Shown: one piece after another, positions 20,721 through 29,480 of the stretch
Numbering within the stretch: position 1 is the first letter of the stretch
Layout of the letters: every line of letters starts with the position of its first letter
From: Brachybacterium tyrofermentans
GTDB taxonomy: Bacteria; Actinomycetota; Actinomycetes; Actinomycetales; Dermabacteraceae
DNA: 64,000 bases
Reading direction: 5' to 3'
NCBI RefSeq assembly: GCF_014897585.1
Contig: NZ_JABUXW010000016.1
Coordinates: forward strand, 1 to 64,000
The notes under the pieces: generated by a model
The model's database searches: none
Seen by the model: the letters and a program-made list of their open reading frames with translations, nothing else
Told to the model about the DNA's origin: nothing
Made by a program: the position numbers and the translations under genes

Positions 20721-21257
20721 ATGCCCATGACTGCTGATGACGCCACCGCGCCGCACCTCGACGAGGTGGATCGGATCATCGAGGGCTGGGAGCGTGCACG
20801 CGAGGACCTCGATATCGAGCCTCTCGCCGTCTTCTCCCGCATCTCCCGCCTATCCCGCTACCTCGAGACCGCACGGCGCGACTCGTTCACCGCGGCGGGC
20901 CTCGAGGGCTGGGAGTTCGACATGCTCTCTGCCCTGCGGCGCAGCGGGGACGACGCCCTCTCCCCCGGCGCGCTCATGCGGCAGACCCTCGTCACCAGCG
21001 GCACCATGACCACCCGCATCGACAAGCTCGTCACGCGGGGCCTGATCACGAAGAGCCGGAGTCCGCGCGATGGCCGCGCCGTCGAGGTGCGCCTGCAGCC
21101 CGACGGGGTGTCCCGGGTGGATGCCGCTATGGAGAGCCTGCTCGCCGCGGAGCGCGAGCTGCTGCATCCCTTGGCCTCTGAGGACAGGTCGGCCCTGGCC
21201 GACGCGCTGCGCTCGCTCCTGCTCACGTTCGAGGTGGACGATCCGCTGGATCGATGA
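20721..21257 (+). CDS. MarR-family transcriptional regulator
   Basis: A 178-residue MarR protein. The winged helix includes SPGALMRQTLVTSGTMTTRI, recognition segment DKLVTRGLITKSRS and wing DGRAVEVRLQPDG. A long N-terminal helix (VFSRISRLSRYLETARRDSF) is typical of the dimer interface. It lies 97 bp upstream of the ABC-F gene on the same strand, so it may control it; this is inference from position only. It is not closely similar to the other MarR in the window. Confidence 0.88.
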   Translation: MPMTADDATAPHLDEVDRIIEGWERAREDLDIEPLAVFSRISRLSRYLETARRDSFTAAGLEGWEFDMLSALRRSGDDALSPGALMRQTLVTSGTMTTRIDKLVTRGLITKSRSPRDGRAVEVRLQPDGVSRVDAAMESLLAAERELLHPLASEDRSALADALRSLLLTFEVDDPLDR

Positions 21258-21354
21258 TCCACAGATCCGGCATCCGCGCGCCGCGCTGATGCCCTGGACG
21301 ACGCGCGTGACTCGTCCGTCCCCCAGCACCCAGCTTCTCGAAGGATGAACCCGT

Positions 21355-23256
21355 ATGGCCCATATGCTCGGCACCCAGTCCCTCCATGTCTCCCTGCCGG
21401 ACCGCGTCCTGCTCGACGACATCACCGTCGGCATCGATGAGGGCGACCGCATCGGCGTGGTGGGCCGCAACGGCGATGGCAAATCCACCCTCCTGCGCCT
21501 TCTCGCCCGCTTCCAGGAGCCGGACTCCGGCCGGGTGACCGTGCGCGGAGGCGTCCGGGTGGGCGTGCTGAGCCAGCAGGACGAGGCGACCGCGAGCACG
21601 ACGGTGCGCCAGCGCGTGGTCGGTGATCGCCCCGAGTACGAGTGGGCCTCGGACTCCCGGATCCGCGACGTTCTCGCCGGCCTGCTCGACGAGATCGACC
21701 TCGAGGCGGAGCTCGCGGATCTCTCCGGTGGCCAGCTCCGCCGCGTGCACCTCGCCGAGCTGCTGGTCGGCGACTGGGATGTGCTGCTGCTGGACGAGCC
21801 CACGAACCATCTTGATGTCGAGGGCATCTCCTGGCTCGCGGACCATCTGCGCCGGCGCTGGAACCGCAGGGACGGCGGGCTCGTGGTCATCACCCACGAC
21901 CGGTGGTTCCTCGACGCCGTCTGCACCCGGATGTGGGAGGTGCACGACGGGGTGGTCGATCCGTTCGAGGGAGGGTACGCCGCCTATGTCCTCCAGCGTG
22001 TCGAACGCGATCGCCAGGCCGCAGCGATCGAGAACAAGCGCCAGAACCTCATGCGCAAGGAGCTCGCCTGGCTGCGTCGCGGCGCGCCCGCACGCACCTC
22101 GAAGCCGAAGTTCCGCATCGATGCCGCGACGGAGCTCATCGCGGACGAGCCGCCCGTGCGCGACGCCGTGGAGCTCACGCAGCTGGCCACCTCGCGCCTG
22201 GGCCGCGATGTGCTCGATGTGCTCGATGTGGATGCCGGCTACGGCGACGTGCGCGTGCTGCATGACGTCACGCTGCATATCGGCGCGGCCGACCGCATCG
22301 GGATTCTCGGTCCCAACGGTGCCGGGAAGTCCACGCTCCTCGCCCTGATCACCGGGGATCTCGAGCCGCAGGCGGGTCGCGTCAAGCGCGGCAAGACGGT
22401 CACCGTCCGCCAGGTGACGCAGCGGGTCGAGGGGTTGCAGGACCATCTGACGTCGCGGGTCAGCGACGTGGTGGGGCGATATCGCAGCTCGTTCAAGGCG
22501 GGGAAGGACGAGGTCTCGCCCGGGCAGCTCCTGGAGCGTCTCGGGTTCACCACCGCGCATCAGAAGGTTCTGGTCGGCGCGCTCTCCGGCGGCCAGCAGC
22601 GCCGCCTGGACCTCCTGCTGACGCTGCTGGAGGAGCCCAATGTGCTGATCCTCGATGAGCCGACCAACGATATGGACACCGACATGCTCGCGGCGATGGA
22701 AGATCTCCTCGACACGTGGCCCGGCCCGCTGATCGTCGTGTCCCACGACCGGTATCTGCTCGAGCGCGTCACGGACACCCAGTACGCAGTGCTGAACGGG
22801 ACCGTGCGTCATGTCCCCGGCGGCGTCCAGCAGTATCTCGAGCTGCGTGCGGAAGCCGACGCGAAGGGAACTGTGCAGACGACCGGGGGCCGCAGGGCCA
22901 CGTCGAGCGCTGCCGGTACCGGGAGCGGAACCGACAAGGGTGCCGGCGCCGGTTCTGATTCCGGTTCCGGTTCCGGGTCCGGGTCCGGTACCGGTGGCTC
23001 CACTCGTTCCGCGACGGGAGCTGCCACCGGATCAGGTGGTGCGGAGGCGCATGCCGCTCGCAAGGAGCTGAGTGCCACCGAGCGCCGCATGGAGAAGCTG
23101 ATGGGTCAGACCAAGAAGCTCCACGAGAGGCTCGCCGCCCATGACCAGTCCGATTATCAGGGGCTGCAGTCGATCACCGAAGAGCTGCGCGCGATCGAGT
23201 CTCAGGTGACGGGGCTGGAGGAGCGTTGGCTGGAGCTGTCGGAGCAGATCGACTGA
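21355..23256 (+). CDS. ABC-F family ATPase (Uup-like)
   Basis: A 633-residue soluble protein with two ABC cassettes and no membrane segment. Cassette 1 has Walker A GRNGDGKST, signature LSGGQ and Walker B DVLLLDEPTNHLD; cassette 2 has GPNGAGKST, LSGGQQRR and LILDEPTNDMD. An inter-domain linker follows cassette 1. ABC-F proteins of this type act on the ribosome. A roughly 50-residue Gly/Ser/Thr/Ala linker (repeated GSGSGSG, about residues 505-565) joins cassette 2 to a C-terminal coiled coil like the Uup DNA-binding tail. Whether it protects against an antibiotic cannot be told. Confidence 0.9.
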   Translation: MAHMLGTQSLHVSLPDRVLLDDITVGIDEGDRIGVVGRNGDGKSTLLRLLARFQEPDSGRVTVRGGVRVGVLSQQDEATASTTVRQRVVGDRPEYEWASDSRIRDVLAGLLDEIDLEAELADLSGGQLRRVHLAELLVGDWDVLLLDEPTNHLDVEGISWLADHLRRRWNRRDGGLVVITHDRWFLDAVCTRMWEVHDGVVDPFEGGYAAYVLQRVERDRQAAAIENKRQNLMRKELAWLRRGAPARTSKPKFRIDAATELIADEPPVRDAVELTQLATSRLGRDVLDVLDVDAGYGDVRVLHDVTLHIGAADRIGILGPNGAGKSTLLALITGDLEPQAGRVKRGKTVTVRQVTQRVEGLQDHLTSRVSDVVGRYRSSFKAGKDEVSPGQLLERLGFTTAHQKVLVGALSGGQQRRLDLLLTLLEEPNVLILDEPTNDMDTDMLAAMEDLLDTWPGPLIVVSHDRYLLERVTDTQYAVLNGTVRHVPGGVQQYLELRAEADAKGTVQTTGGRRATSSAAGTGSGTDKGAGAGSDSGSGSGSGSGTGGSTRSATGAATGSGGAEAHAARKELSATERRMEKLMGQTKKLHERLAAHDQSDYQGLQSITEELRAIESQVTGLEERWLELSEQID

Positions 23257-23281
23257 CCTCTCCAGCCGGGAGGAGATGACC

Positions 23282-25042
23282 TCATTTCTCCTCTCCTCTG
23301 GCTTCTCCCCTGACCTCGCCCTTGGCCTCGAGACGCGAGGTGATGCGCGTTGCGTCGAAGACGTAGTCGCTGTGTGCGCAGAGCAGCCTCTGCCCCGGGT
23401 GGCTCGGTGGTTTCCTGATCAGGATCCCCGCGGGGACGAGCTGACAGATCGCTCGATGCAAGCTTGCATGGGAGTCGGGTGGCGTCGGCCCGCCTTCGCG
23501 AGTCGGCTCCAGCTCACCGAGGGTGTGCATGACCCAGCCCGTCTGCTGTTCTGGCGGGTTCGCCGTCGGCGACATCGAGGTGGACTGCTCTGGGGTGGTC
23601 TGTTCTGTCGCTGACAGCCGTCGATGCCGTCGGCGCAGCGCTGTTCCGACAGGGTCGAAGTTGATGCCGCTGCGTCGTGCTTTCTGGCCGTACCGGGTGG
23701 TCCACTCCATGGTGCGGCGGCGCCCGGTGTCGTCGTGGATCACCGCCGCGCGCATCCCTGCCTCCTCCTTCTGGGTGTCGATGCCGCACAGCCCGTTGCC
23801 GTTGTCCACGGACGTGGCCCCGCCCGCCGCATACGGCGTGATGTGGTCGTTCTGGCGGATCGGGGCGTCGCAGTAGGGTGCGCGGCAGGTGAGGTGGCTC
23901 CAGCTCAGGAATCGTGCGAGCGCCGGAGGGAAAGCCCGAGCTCTGGACTCGATGGCGACGAGCTGACCATCCTCCGGATCCGTGTAGAGGTTGCGCAGTG
24001 CGAGACGCAGCTCCGGATCGTCATCGGCTGAGGCCATGGCACGGCGCATCTCGTCGCGGACATGCTCGTACGGGACAGTCCCCAGACCTTCGATGACGGC
24101 GGGGTCTGCGTGCTCCGGGACGAGCAGTGACCGGTCGGTGATGATCACGCCGATCTCCATGGTGCCGGGGTCCATGCCCTCGCCGCGGCTGAGGAGAGTA
24201 TCGGCGAACATATCCGCCATGATCTGCTGATGGCCTCGACGGTCCCCGTGGGCACGAGCCCTCTCCGCCTCCAGGGCGAGGCTCTTGCGGATCCTGGCGC
24301 CGTCGAGCGCCGTGAGCCTCGCCGTCACCACGCTCATCCCGTTCTCCGCTCGACGCACGGAGACGTTGCGGCTCTGCACGGCATGTGTATGGCGGGCTGC
24401 AGCGCCTTGAGGGTCGAGCGCGTGCATCACCTTCTCCGCCTCATCGCCCCATTGCTGCACGCCGCACCCCTCGAGGTACGGGAGGTGCTCCGTGAGCACC
24501 TGATCGACCTGGGAGCGCAGCTCCGGAGCAGCTGGGCCGACGACGCGGCCGACGCGATGGGCAGCCTCCGGCGAGAGCCGACCGTGCGCGAGGGCGCGGA
24601 GCATCCCCGGCATCGACTGCACCAGACGACGCGAGCTCGACATGGTCTGGCCTGTCACGGCGGGGGCGGCATGGAGGGCGAAAGCAGCTTCTGCCCGGGC
24701 AGTCTTCAGCGCGACGCGCGGCGCCATCTCCTTGGCCAGGCACTCATCCTTGACCGCGCTTTCGAGATGGACGAGTGCCCGCGCCTGCACGGCGGCGATC
24801 GCGGTGGACACTTCACGCAGTCCGTCGAGGAGCGAGAGCGTGGCCTGCGTCGAGAGACGCTCGATCGGTCCCGATCCATCGCCTCCCGCATGCACCAGCC
24901 CCGACAGCACAGAGGACAGATCGACTTCGCCGAGGCGGAGCACGCTCGCGGGAGCGGGCGTCGAATTCACAGAGGCAGAGTGCTCAGAGTCGTCTTCGAC
25001 CCCGTCCCGCTCACTCTCCGCGTCCCCAAGTCCCCTATTCAT
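23282..25042 (-). CDS. DUF222 / HNH endonuclease-domain protein (13E12 type)
   Basis: A 586-residue member of the actinobacterial DUF222-HNH family, usually present in several copies per genome and of unknown role. The N-terminal DUF222 region spans about 40-370. The HNH core is CRAPYCDAPIRQNDHITPYA, followed by GATSVDNGNGLCG, with Cys pairs and the HNH histidine visible. The last 15 residues are a GEVRGEARGEEK repeat. The ATG is the first in frame. The gene sits beside a repeat-rich, lower-GC spacer and its promoter region overlaps a DnaA box. No mobile-element ends were seen. Confidence 0.85.
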   Translation of the reverse strand: MNRGLGDAESERDGVEDDSEHSASVNSTPAPASVLRLGEVDLSSVLSGLVHAGGDGSGPIERLSTQATLSLLDGLREVSTAIAAVQARALVHLESAVKDECLAKEMAPRVALKTARAEAAFALHAAPAVTGQTMSSSRRLVQSMPGMLRALAHGRLSPEAAHRVGRVVGPAAPELRSQVDQVLTEHLPYLEGCGVQQWGDEAEKVMHALDPQGAAARHTHAVQSRNVSVRRAENGMSVVTARLTALDGARIRKSLALEAERARAHGDRRGHQQIMADMFADTLLSRGEGMDPGTMEIGVIITDRSLLVPEHADPAVIEGLGTVPYEHVRDEMRRAMASADDDPELRLALRNLYTDPEDGQLVAIESRARAFPPALARFLSWSHLTCRAPYCDAPIRQNDHITPYAAGGATSVDNGNGLCGIDTQKEEAGMRAAVIHDDTGRRRTMEWTTRYGQKARRSGINFDPVGTALRRRHRRLSATEQTTPEQSTSMSPTANPPEQQTGWVMHTLGELEPTREGGPTPPDSHASLHRAICQLVPAGILIRKPPSHPGQRLLCAHSDYVFDATRITSRLEAKGEVRGEARGEEK

Positions 25043-25078
25043 GCATCAATGATTACACATCCACCCCACTTACCGAAG

Positions 25079-25111
25079 GGTTATAACATACCAATCCAGA
25101 AATGTGGATAA
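25079..25111 (-). promoter_or_regulatory. candidate promoter of the HNH gene with DnaA box
   Basis: On the minus strand a -10-like TATAAC (25080-25085) lies 17 bp from 25103-25111, which reads TTATCCACA, a perfect DnaA box, in the -35 position. A second box, TTGTCCACA, is at 25396-25404 on the same strand. Promoter assignment is inference; the two 9-mers are seen directly. Confidence 0.45.
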
Positions 25112-25463
25112 ACCATCTGTGTGGAGGAACGACCCACCCGGGCCTCCCGTCGGCTCTCGTGCGCCACAGCGCCGTCGACGGCCAACCAGGTGCCGCCGGC
25201 ACTCCCCCTCGTAGCAGCCATAAGCAATGGTCACATGCGGCAGCCGCACGCGATGCCCACACACACTGCCGTCACAGAACACGCTCCACACCTCGCCTGC
25301 GGCTCCTTCCACTGTCGCGGATCCGCGTGGGGTCCTGACGATTCAGATAACCCCATAGCGCACTGCACCTCGCAACACAAGGCGCTTTACGCAAATGTGG
25401 ACAAGCAGTGGATCGGGAGGAAAGAATTCGCCACAGATAGTGGCGTCAATACCGCACATCAGG
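25112..25463. other. gene-free spacer upstream of the HNH gene
   Basis: About 350 bp without a credible gene. GC is lower than the flanks in places (around 25040-25110 and 25340-25440). It holds the second DnaA-box 9-mer at 25396-25404. Open frames exist on both strands but run through unrelated repeats and antisense to known genes, so I do not call them. Confidence 0.5.
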
Positions 25464-25682
25464 GGATGCCGCCACGACATGGGTCGTCTCGTCTCGACAT
25501 GGGTGGTCCCCACAACGAAGGATGCCGCCACAAGATGGGGCGGGTCGCCATAGCAGGGGATGCCGCCACACCATGGGCCGCCGCCGAAGCACGGGACATC
25601 GCCACAGCATGGGATGTAGCAACAGCATGGAATGGCGCCACAGCATGGGATGGCGCCACAGCATGCGATGGCGCCACATCGT
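25464..25682. repeat. 18-bp tandem repeat array, about 11 degenerate copies
   Basis: Units of 18 bp (two of 20 bp) with consensus GGATGGCGCCACAGCATG run from 25464 to about 25682. The last full units (25630-25647, 25648-25665) are almost identical; those at the left are more decayed. Because 18 is a multiple of three, all six frames stay open and give hexapeptide repeats, but none has a start site or homologue. Each good unit carries GGCGCC and CATG. Confidence 0.85.
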
Positions 25683-25693
25683 CGGACGCCGTC

Positions 25694-25786
25694 GAGGACG
25701 TGCCGCCAACCGTCAGCCGGCTCGGAGGACGTGCCGCCAACCGTCAGCCGGCTCGGAGGACGTGCCGCTCTTCGTCAGCCGGCGTC
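25694..25786. repeat. 31-bp tandem repeat, three copies, over the ispE stop
   Basis: Units start at 25694, 25725 and 25756. Units 1 and 2 are identical; unit 3 differs in the middle and right end and contains the ispE stop codon (25775-25777). Each begins GAGGACGTGCCGC and contains CGTCAGCCGG. It follows the 18-bp array almost directly. Confidence 0.9.
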
Positions 25787-26701
25787 GAGCACGCTCGCGC
25801 CAGCTGCAGAACCCCGCGCCACAAGATAGGAGTCCACGAGCCGTGCCGCCCGCAGCTCCTCCCCGATCTCCTGCGCATGCTCCCTGTCCTCGACCAGGAC
25901 CGCGACCGTCGGCCCGGAGCCCGAGACCATCGCTCCGTAGGCGCCGGCCCGTTGGGCATGCTCCACGACCGGCTCGAGCCCATCGTGGAGGGCGAAGGCC
26001 GCCGATTGCAGGTCGTTATGGAGCGTGCGCCCCAGCAGAGGCGCATCACCGGAGCTGAGAGCCTGGAACTGCAGCTCCTCGATCTCAGGGTGCTCCGGCA
26101 GGACCCGTCCCACCGACCGGGCGATCTCATCGTGGCGTCGATAGACGGCCGGGGTGGACAGGTGCCCGCCCGGGAACGCCAGCAGCCAGGTCCATTCACC
26201 ATGGGTGAGCGCCGTGGTCAGGTCCGCGCCGGTGCCCCGCCCCAGCGCGGTGTGGCCGAGCATCGCGAAGGGCACGTCCGCCCCGAGCCGGGAGCCGAGC
26301 TCCCGCAGCTCCTCGGCCGGGAGCTCCAGGCCCCAGAGCCGATCCAGGGCGACGAGCACGGCAGCGGCGTCCGCCGAGCCCCCGCCCATACCGCCGGCCA
26401 CCGGGACCTGCTTGTGGACATGCAGGGCGGCACCAGCTGTGACCCCGCGCTCCGAGCGCAGGAGCTCGGCAGCGCGCAGGGCAAGGTTCGATCCGTCCAG
26501 CGGGACCTCTCCCGGGACGTCGGAATCGACCGAGAGCGTGAGCTCATCCTGCTGGGTCGCGGTGACGGTCTCGTAGACGTCGACGGCCTGGAAGACCGTC
26601 GCGAGGCTGTGGTAACCACGATCGTCGACGGCACCGACGGCGAGCGACAGGTTGATCTTGCCAGGGGCGCGCACCACCACCCGGTTCAGGGCGTTCGCCA
26701 T
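25775..26701 (-). CDS. ispE: 4-diphosphocytidyl-2-C-methyl-D-erythritol kinase
   Basis: A 308-residue GHMP kinase of the non-mevalonate isoprenoid pathway. VRAPGKINLSLAVG is the N-terminal motif near residue 10; the ATP loop PVAGGMGGGSADAAAVLVAL sits near 100; the third motif MVSGSGPTVAVL lies near 265. The ATG at 26701 forms TGATG with the rsmA stop; a GTG one codon earlier is also possible. The order tatD-rsmA-ispE is the common actinobacterial cluster. Its stop codon lies inside a 31-bp tandem repeat. Confidence 0.93.
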   Translation of the reverse strand: MANALNRVVVRAPGKINLSLAVGAVDDRGYHSLATVFQAVDVYETVTATQQDELTLSVDSDVPGEVPLDGSNLALRAAELLRSERGVTAGAALHVHKQVPVAGGMGGGSADAAAVLVALDRLWGLELPAEELRELGSRLGADVPFAMLGHTALGRGTGADLTTALTHGEWTWLLAFPGGHLSTPAVYRRHDEIARSVGRVLPEHPEIEELQFQALSSGDAPLLGRTLHNDLQSAAFALHDGLEPVVEHAQRAGAYGAMVSGSGPTVAVLVEDREHAQEIGEELRAARLVDSYLVARGSAAGASVLDAG

Positions 26702-27723
26702 CACGCGATCTCCCCGCTCGCCCGAGCGATCGACCGGAACTGCTCGATCTCCAGGGTCTCGCCGCGAGCGCCGGGGTCGATCCCCGCGGCCCGCAGGATC
26801 TCCTCGGACCTCGTCGGACTGCCCGCCCAGGGCGCGAGCGCGGCGCGCAGCGTCTTGCGCCGCTGGGCGAAGGCGGCGTCGATGACCGCGAACACCTCGG
26901 CACGCTCCGCGGAGGTCCCGAGGGGCTCGTCGTGCCGGGTCAGCTCCACGAGGGCGGAGTCGACGTTGGGGACGGGCCAGAAGATCTGGCGGGAGATGCG
27001 GCCGGCCTGCTCAGCGCGGCCGTACCAGGCGGCCTTCACGCTCGGCCCGCCGTAGGTCCGACTCCCCGGGTCTGCCGTCAACCTGTCGACCACCTCGGAC
27101 TGCACCATCACCAGCGCGGTGCGGATCTCCGGGAACCGTTCGAGGATCGTCAGCAAGATCGGAGTGGCCACGTTGTACGGGAGGTTCGCGACCAGTGCGG
27201 TCGGCTGCCCGGCGTGCGGCAGGTCAGAGAGCTCGGTGACCTGCAGGGCGTCGGCGTGCACCAGGCGGTACCGCTCCTCGTCGACCCCGCGGGCGTGCAG
27301 GGTCAACGGCAGCAGCTCCGCAAGCCCACGGTCGAGCTCGATCGCGGCGACATCCGCCCCGGCCTCGAGCAGACCGAGGGTCAAAGAGCCCAGACCCGGT
27401 CCCACCTCGAGCACGGCCTGGCCCGGCGTGATGCCGGCTCGGCCGACGATCGTGCGGACCGTGTTGGGGTCCATGACGAAATTCTGGCCGCGCTGCTTCG
27501 AGGGCCGGATCCCGGCCGCATCCGCGAGCTCGCGGATATCGCGAGCGCTCAGCAGGAGCCCAGGGGCCGACGGGCCCTGCGAGCCGTTGGCGGGCGAGGA
27601 ACCGGAGGCTTCCTGCGTCGCGCCCGCGGACTGCGCGGCGTCGGCGGGCTGCGCGGCATCGGCGGGCTGCGCGGCATCGGCGGGCTGCGCGGCGTCGGCG
27701 GAGTGGGGCGTGCCGGCGCTCAT
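26701..27723 (-). CDS. rsmA: 16S rRNA dimethyladenosine transferase (KsgA)
   Basis: A 340-residue RsmA that dimethylates A1518 and A1519 of 16S rRNA during 30S maturation. Motifs: QRGQNFVMDPN, SAM loop VLEVGPGLGSLTLGLLEAG, catalytic NLPYNVATPIL. Residues 8-32 are an unusual run of ADAAQP units (four to five copies), encoded by 18-bp DNA repeats, in front of the normal family start near SARDIRELADAAG. The ATG overlaps the tatD stop (ATGA). The N-terminal extension is probably disordered. Confidence 0.94.
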   Translation of the reverse strand: MSAGTPHSADAAQPADAAQPADAAQPADAAQSAGATQEASGSSPANGSQGPSAPGLLLSARDIRELADAAGIRPSKQRGQNFVMDPNTVRTIVGRAGITPGQAVLEVGPGLGSLTLGLLEAGADVAAIELDRGLAELLPLTLHARGVDEERYRLVHADALQVTELSDLPHAGQPTALVANLPYNVATPILLTILERFPEIRTALVMVQSEVVDRLTADPGSRTYGGPSVKAAWYGRAEQAGRISRQIFWPVPNVDSALVELTRHDEPLGTSAERAEVFAVIDAAFAQRRKTLRAALAPWAGSPTRSEEILRAAGIDPGARGETLEIEQFRSIARASGEIA

Positions 27724-28778
27724 GCCGCCACCGCTTCCGGCCAGCCGTAGACCTGCTCGGTCGTGGCGCGGACTGCTCGGCACGCCTGCTCGAGGTCGGT
27801 GCCGGTGACCTCCGCCATCGTGGCCATCGTCAGCGGGATCAGATACGAGGAGTTCGGCCGGCCGCGATAGGGGACCGGGGTCAGGAACGGCGCATCGGTC
27901 TCGACCATCACCTGCCCGAACCCGACCTCGGCCAGCGCACCCCGGAGGTCATCGGCATTCTTGAAGGTCACGTTCCCGGCGAAGGAGAGGAAGTACCCGC
28001 GATCCGCGCAGGCGCGGGCGAACTCCGCATCCCCGGAGAAGCAGTGGAAGACGGTGCGCTCGGGGGCACCATCCTTGTCGAGCACCTCGAGGACGTCCTG
28101 GTGGGCGTTGCGATCGTGGATCTGCATCGGCAGGTCGAGCTCCTTGGCCAGGGCGATGTGGGCACGGAAGGACTCGATCTGCGCGGCTCGCGCGGCGTCG
28201 TCCTTCTTCGAGGTGCGGAACCAGTCCAGACCCGTCTCGCCCACCACGACCATGCCGGGGCCCCGCAGGAGGGTGGAGACCTCGCCGATCGCCTCGTCGA
28301 GCCCGATGATCGGATCGCCGTCATGATCGGTCCCCCGGGCATGCAGCGCGGCTTCGTTGGGATGGATCGCGACACCGCCCCGCAGGGACGGAGGGCACGC
28401 CTCGGAGGCGAGGAGCGCTGCGGTCCAGCGCACGGCCTCGAGGTCGGAGCCGATCGTGATCTGGGCGTCGACGCCCACCTCGGCGGCCCGGGCCACGTGA
28501 TCCGTGACGGTGAGCTCCCTGTCGCCGTCGGCGAAGTCCAGGTGGCAATGGTTGTCGATCACCGGGAACGGCAGCGAGTCCGGCACCGGCGGCCAGGAAC
28601 GGTCGCGAGAACGGCCCCGGGGGTCGATGTCCTCGCGACTGCGCACCGGTGAGGGCGCGGCCGATGAGGAGGAGGACTGCTCGGGCCGGGCCGGCGCAGT
28701 GGACTCAGGGGACGGGTCGGACCGGGCAGCGAGGGACCGATCGTCCTGCGCGGGATCTGTCTCGTACGGTGACGGCAT
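27720..28778 (-). CDS. tatD: TatD-family metal-dependent DNase
   Basis: A 352-residue TatD hydrolase. VIDNHCHLDFADGD supplies the first two metal-binding histidines, near residue 75; VVGETGLDWFR the bridging Glu; QIHDRNAH and FHCFSGD further histidines; MVETDAPFLTPVPYRGRPN the final Asp. Residues 1-70 are a Ser/Pro/Arg-rich extension not found in the core family. It begins the tatD-rsmA-ispE set. TatD acts as a 3'-5' exonuclease in DNA repair in other bacteria. Confidence 0.93.
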   Translation of the reverse strand: MPSPYETDPAQDDRSLAARSDPSPESTAPARPEQSSSSSAAPSPVRSREDIDPRGRSRDRSWPPVPDSLPFPVIDNHCHLDFADGDRELTVTDHVARAAEVGVDAQITIGSDLEAVRWTAALLASEACPPSLRGGVAIHPNEAALHARGTDHDGDPIIGLDEAIGEVSTLLRGPGMVVVGETGLDWFRTSKKDDAARAAQIESFRAHIALAKELDLPMQIHDRNAHQDVLEVLDKDGAPERTVFHCFSGDAEFARACADRGYFLSFAGNVTFKNADDLRGALAEVGFGQVMVETDAPFLTPVPYRGRPNSSYLIPLTMATMAEVTGTDLEQACRAVRATTEQVYGWPEAVAA

Positions 28779-29083
28779 GCGACCATGGTAGGAGCGTCAG
28801 CCCTCCGGTCCCGCCATCGGGTGACCGCGGCGACGTCGACGTCACGTCCGGCCCTCGGAGCCCGCAGGGTCGACGCACGGCTCCCGAACCGTCGGGACGG
28901 TGTGCGGTGGGATACGTCACGAGCCCCGAGCAGGCGAAGCCGAGCCCGATGTGACAAGATGGGTCGTCGTTGCGCGTCCTAACGTGCACCCGAGCGCCCC
29001 GACTCAGCTGGACCGGGTTCGGGTCGCTGCTCGGGACGGACGCCAACGCTAGTTCATCTCCGGACCGTCCAAGGAGCGTCCTC
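28779..29083. other. spacer between tatD and rpmF
   Basis: About 305 bp between divergent genes. It should hold both promoters, but I found no convincing -35/-10 pair; TAACGT at 28980-28985 is a possible -10 for rpmF without a good -35. The last 20 bases contain the AAGGAG ribosome site of rpmF. Confidence 0.4.
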
Positions 29084-29254
29084 ATGGCAGTGCCCAAGTT
29101 TAAGATGTCCCGCGCACGTACGCACTCGCGTCGTTCGCAGTGGAAGGCCAACAACCCCGACCTCGTGCAGGTGACGGTGCGTGGCCGTACCGCAGCTGTT
29201 CCGCGTCGTCTGGCCAAGGCCTACCAGCGCGGTCTGCTCCAGATCGAAGACTGA
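29084..29254 (+). CDS. rpmF: 50S ribosomal protein L32
   Basis: A 56-residue L32. The start [20 protein letters not shown] matches the family; the C-terminal half is the actinobacterial Cys-free form ([20 protein letters not shown]) with no zinc ribbon, so it does not depend on zinc. AAGGAG lies 8 bp before the ATG. It stands alone and is followed by a strong hairpin. Confidence 0.97.
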   Translation: MAVPKFKMSRARTHSRRSQWKANNPDLVQVTVRGRTAAVPRRLAKAYQRGLLQIED

Positions 29255-29292
29255 TCCCGCGCGGGTCCGCGACCCGCAGCTGATCTTCGACC

Positions 29293-29321
29293 GAAGCCCC
29301 CGGCCCTGTGCCGGGGGCTTC
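29293..29321 (+). terminator. hairpin terminator after rpmF
   Basis: Perfect 11-base arms GAAGCCCCCGG and CCGGGGGCTTC surround CCCTGTG, 38 bp past the rpmF stop. Confidence 0.85.
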
Positions 29322-29390
29322 GTCGTGTCGTGGGGCCGTGTCATGTCGTCGTGTCGTGGGGTCGTGTCATGGCGCCGTGTCGTGGCACGG
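29322..29390. repeat. 26-bp tandem repeat, about 2.6 copies
   Basis: Units start at 29322, 29348 and 29374 (partial); each contains GTGTCGTGG and the first two end in GTGTCATG. Units 1 and 2 differ at two or three positions. It begins one base after the rpmF hairpin, in the spacer between rpmF and the convergent rsmI. Confidence 0.8.
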
Positions 29391-29442
29391 CAGGGATACG
29401 CAGCAGATCCGCCACGTCGCCGGAGAGCAGCGCCGCCCGTCC

Positions 29443-29480
29443 GGCTCAGCTCTTCCGGCTCAGCTCTTCCGGCTCAGCGC
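29443..29480. repeat. 14-bp tandem repeat over the rsmI stop
   Basis: Two identical units GGCTCAGCTCTTCC at 29443 and 29457 and a partial third (GGCTCAGCGC) at 29471. The rsmI stop codon (29460-29462) lies in unit 2, so unit 1 is an extra copy of the end of the gene. Confidence 0.88.

Noticed and set aside
23282-25042. HNH gene as a mobile element or homing nuclease
   Set aside because: DUF222-HNH genes are multi-copy residents in actinobacteria; no inverted repeats, target duplications or intron features were seen.
25079-25404. Chromosomal origin
   Set aside because: Only two DnaA boxes, no AT-rich unwinding region, and no dnaA, dnaN or parB nearby.
25446-25740. Hexapeptide-repeat protein encoded by the 18-bp array
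   Set aside because: All frames on both strands are open because of the 18-bp period; no frame has a start signal or sequence bias that favours coding.
25121-27055. A 644-codon plus-strand open frame across the repeat region and antisense to ispE and rsmA
   Set aside because: It gains length only from repeats without stops and from the mirror of two well-supported genes; no homology or ribosome site.
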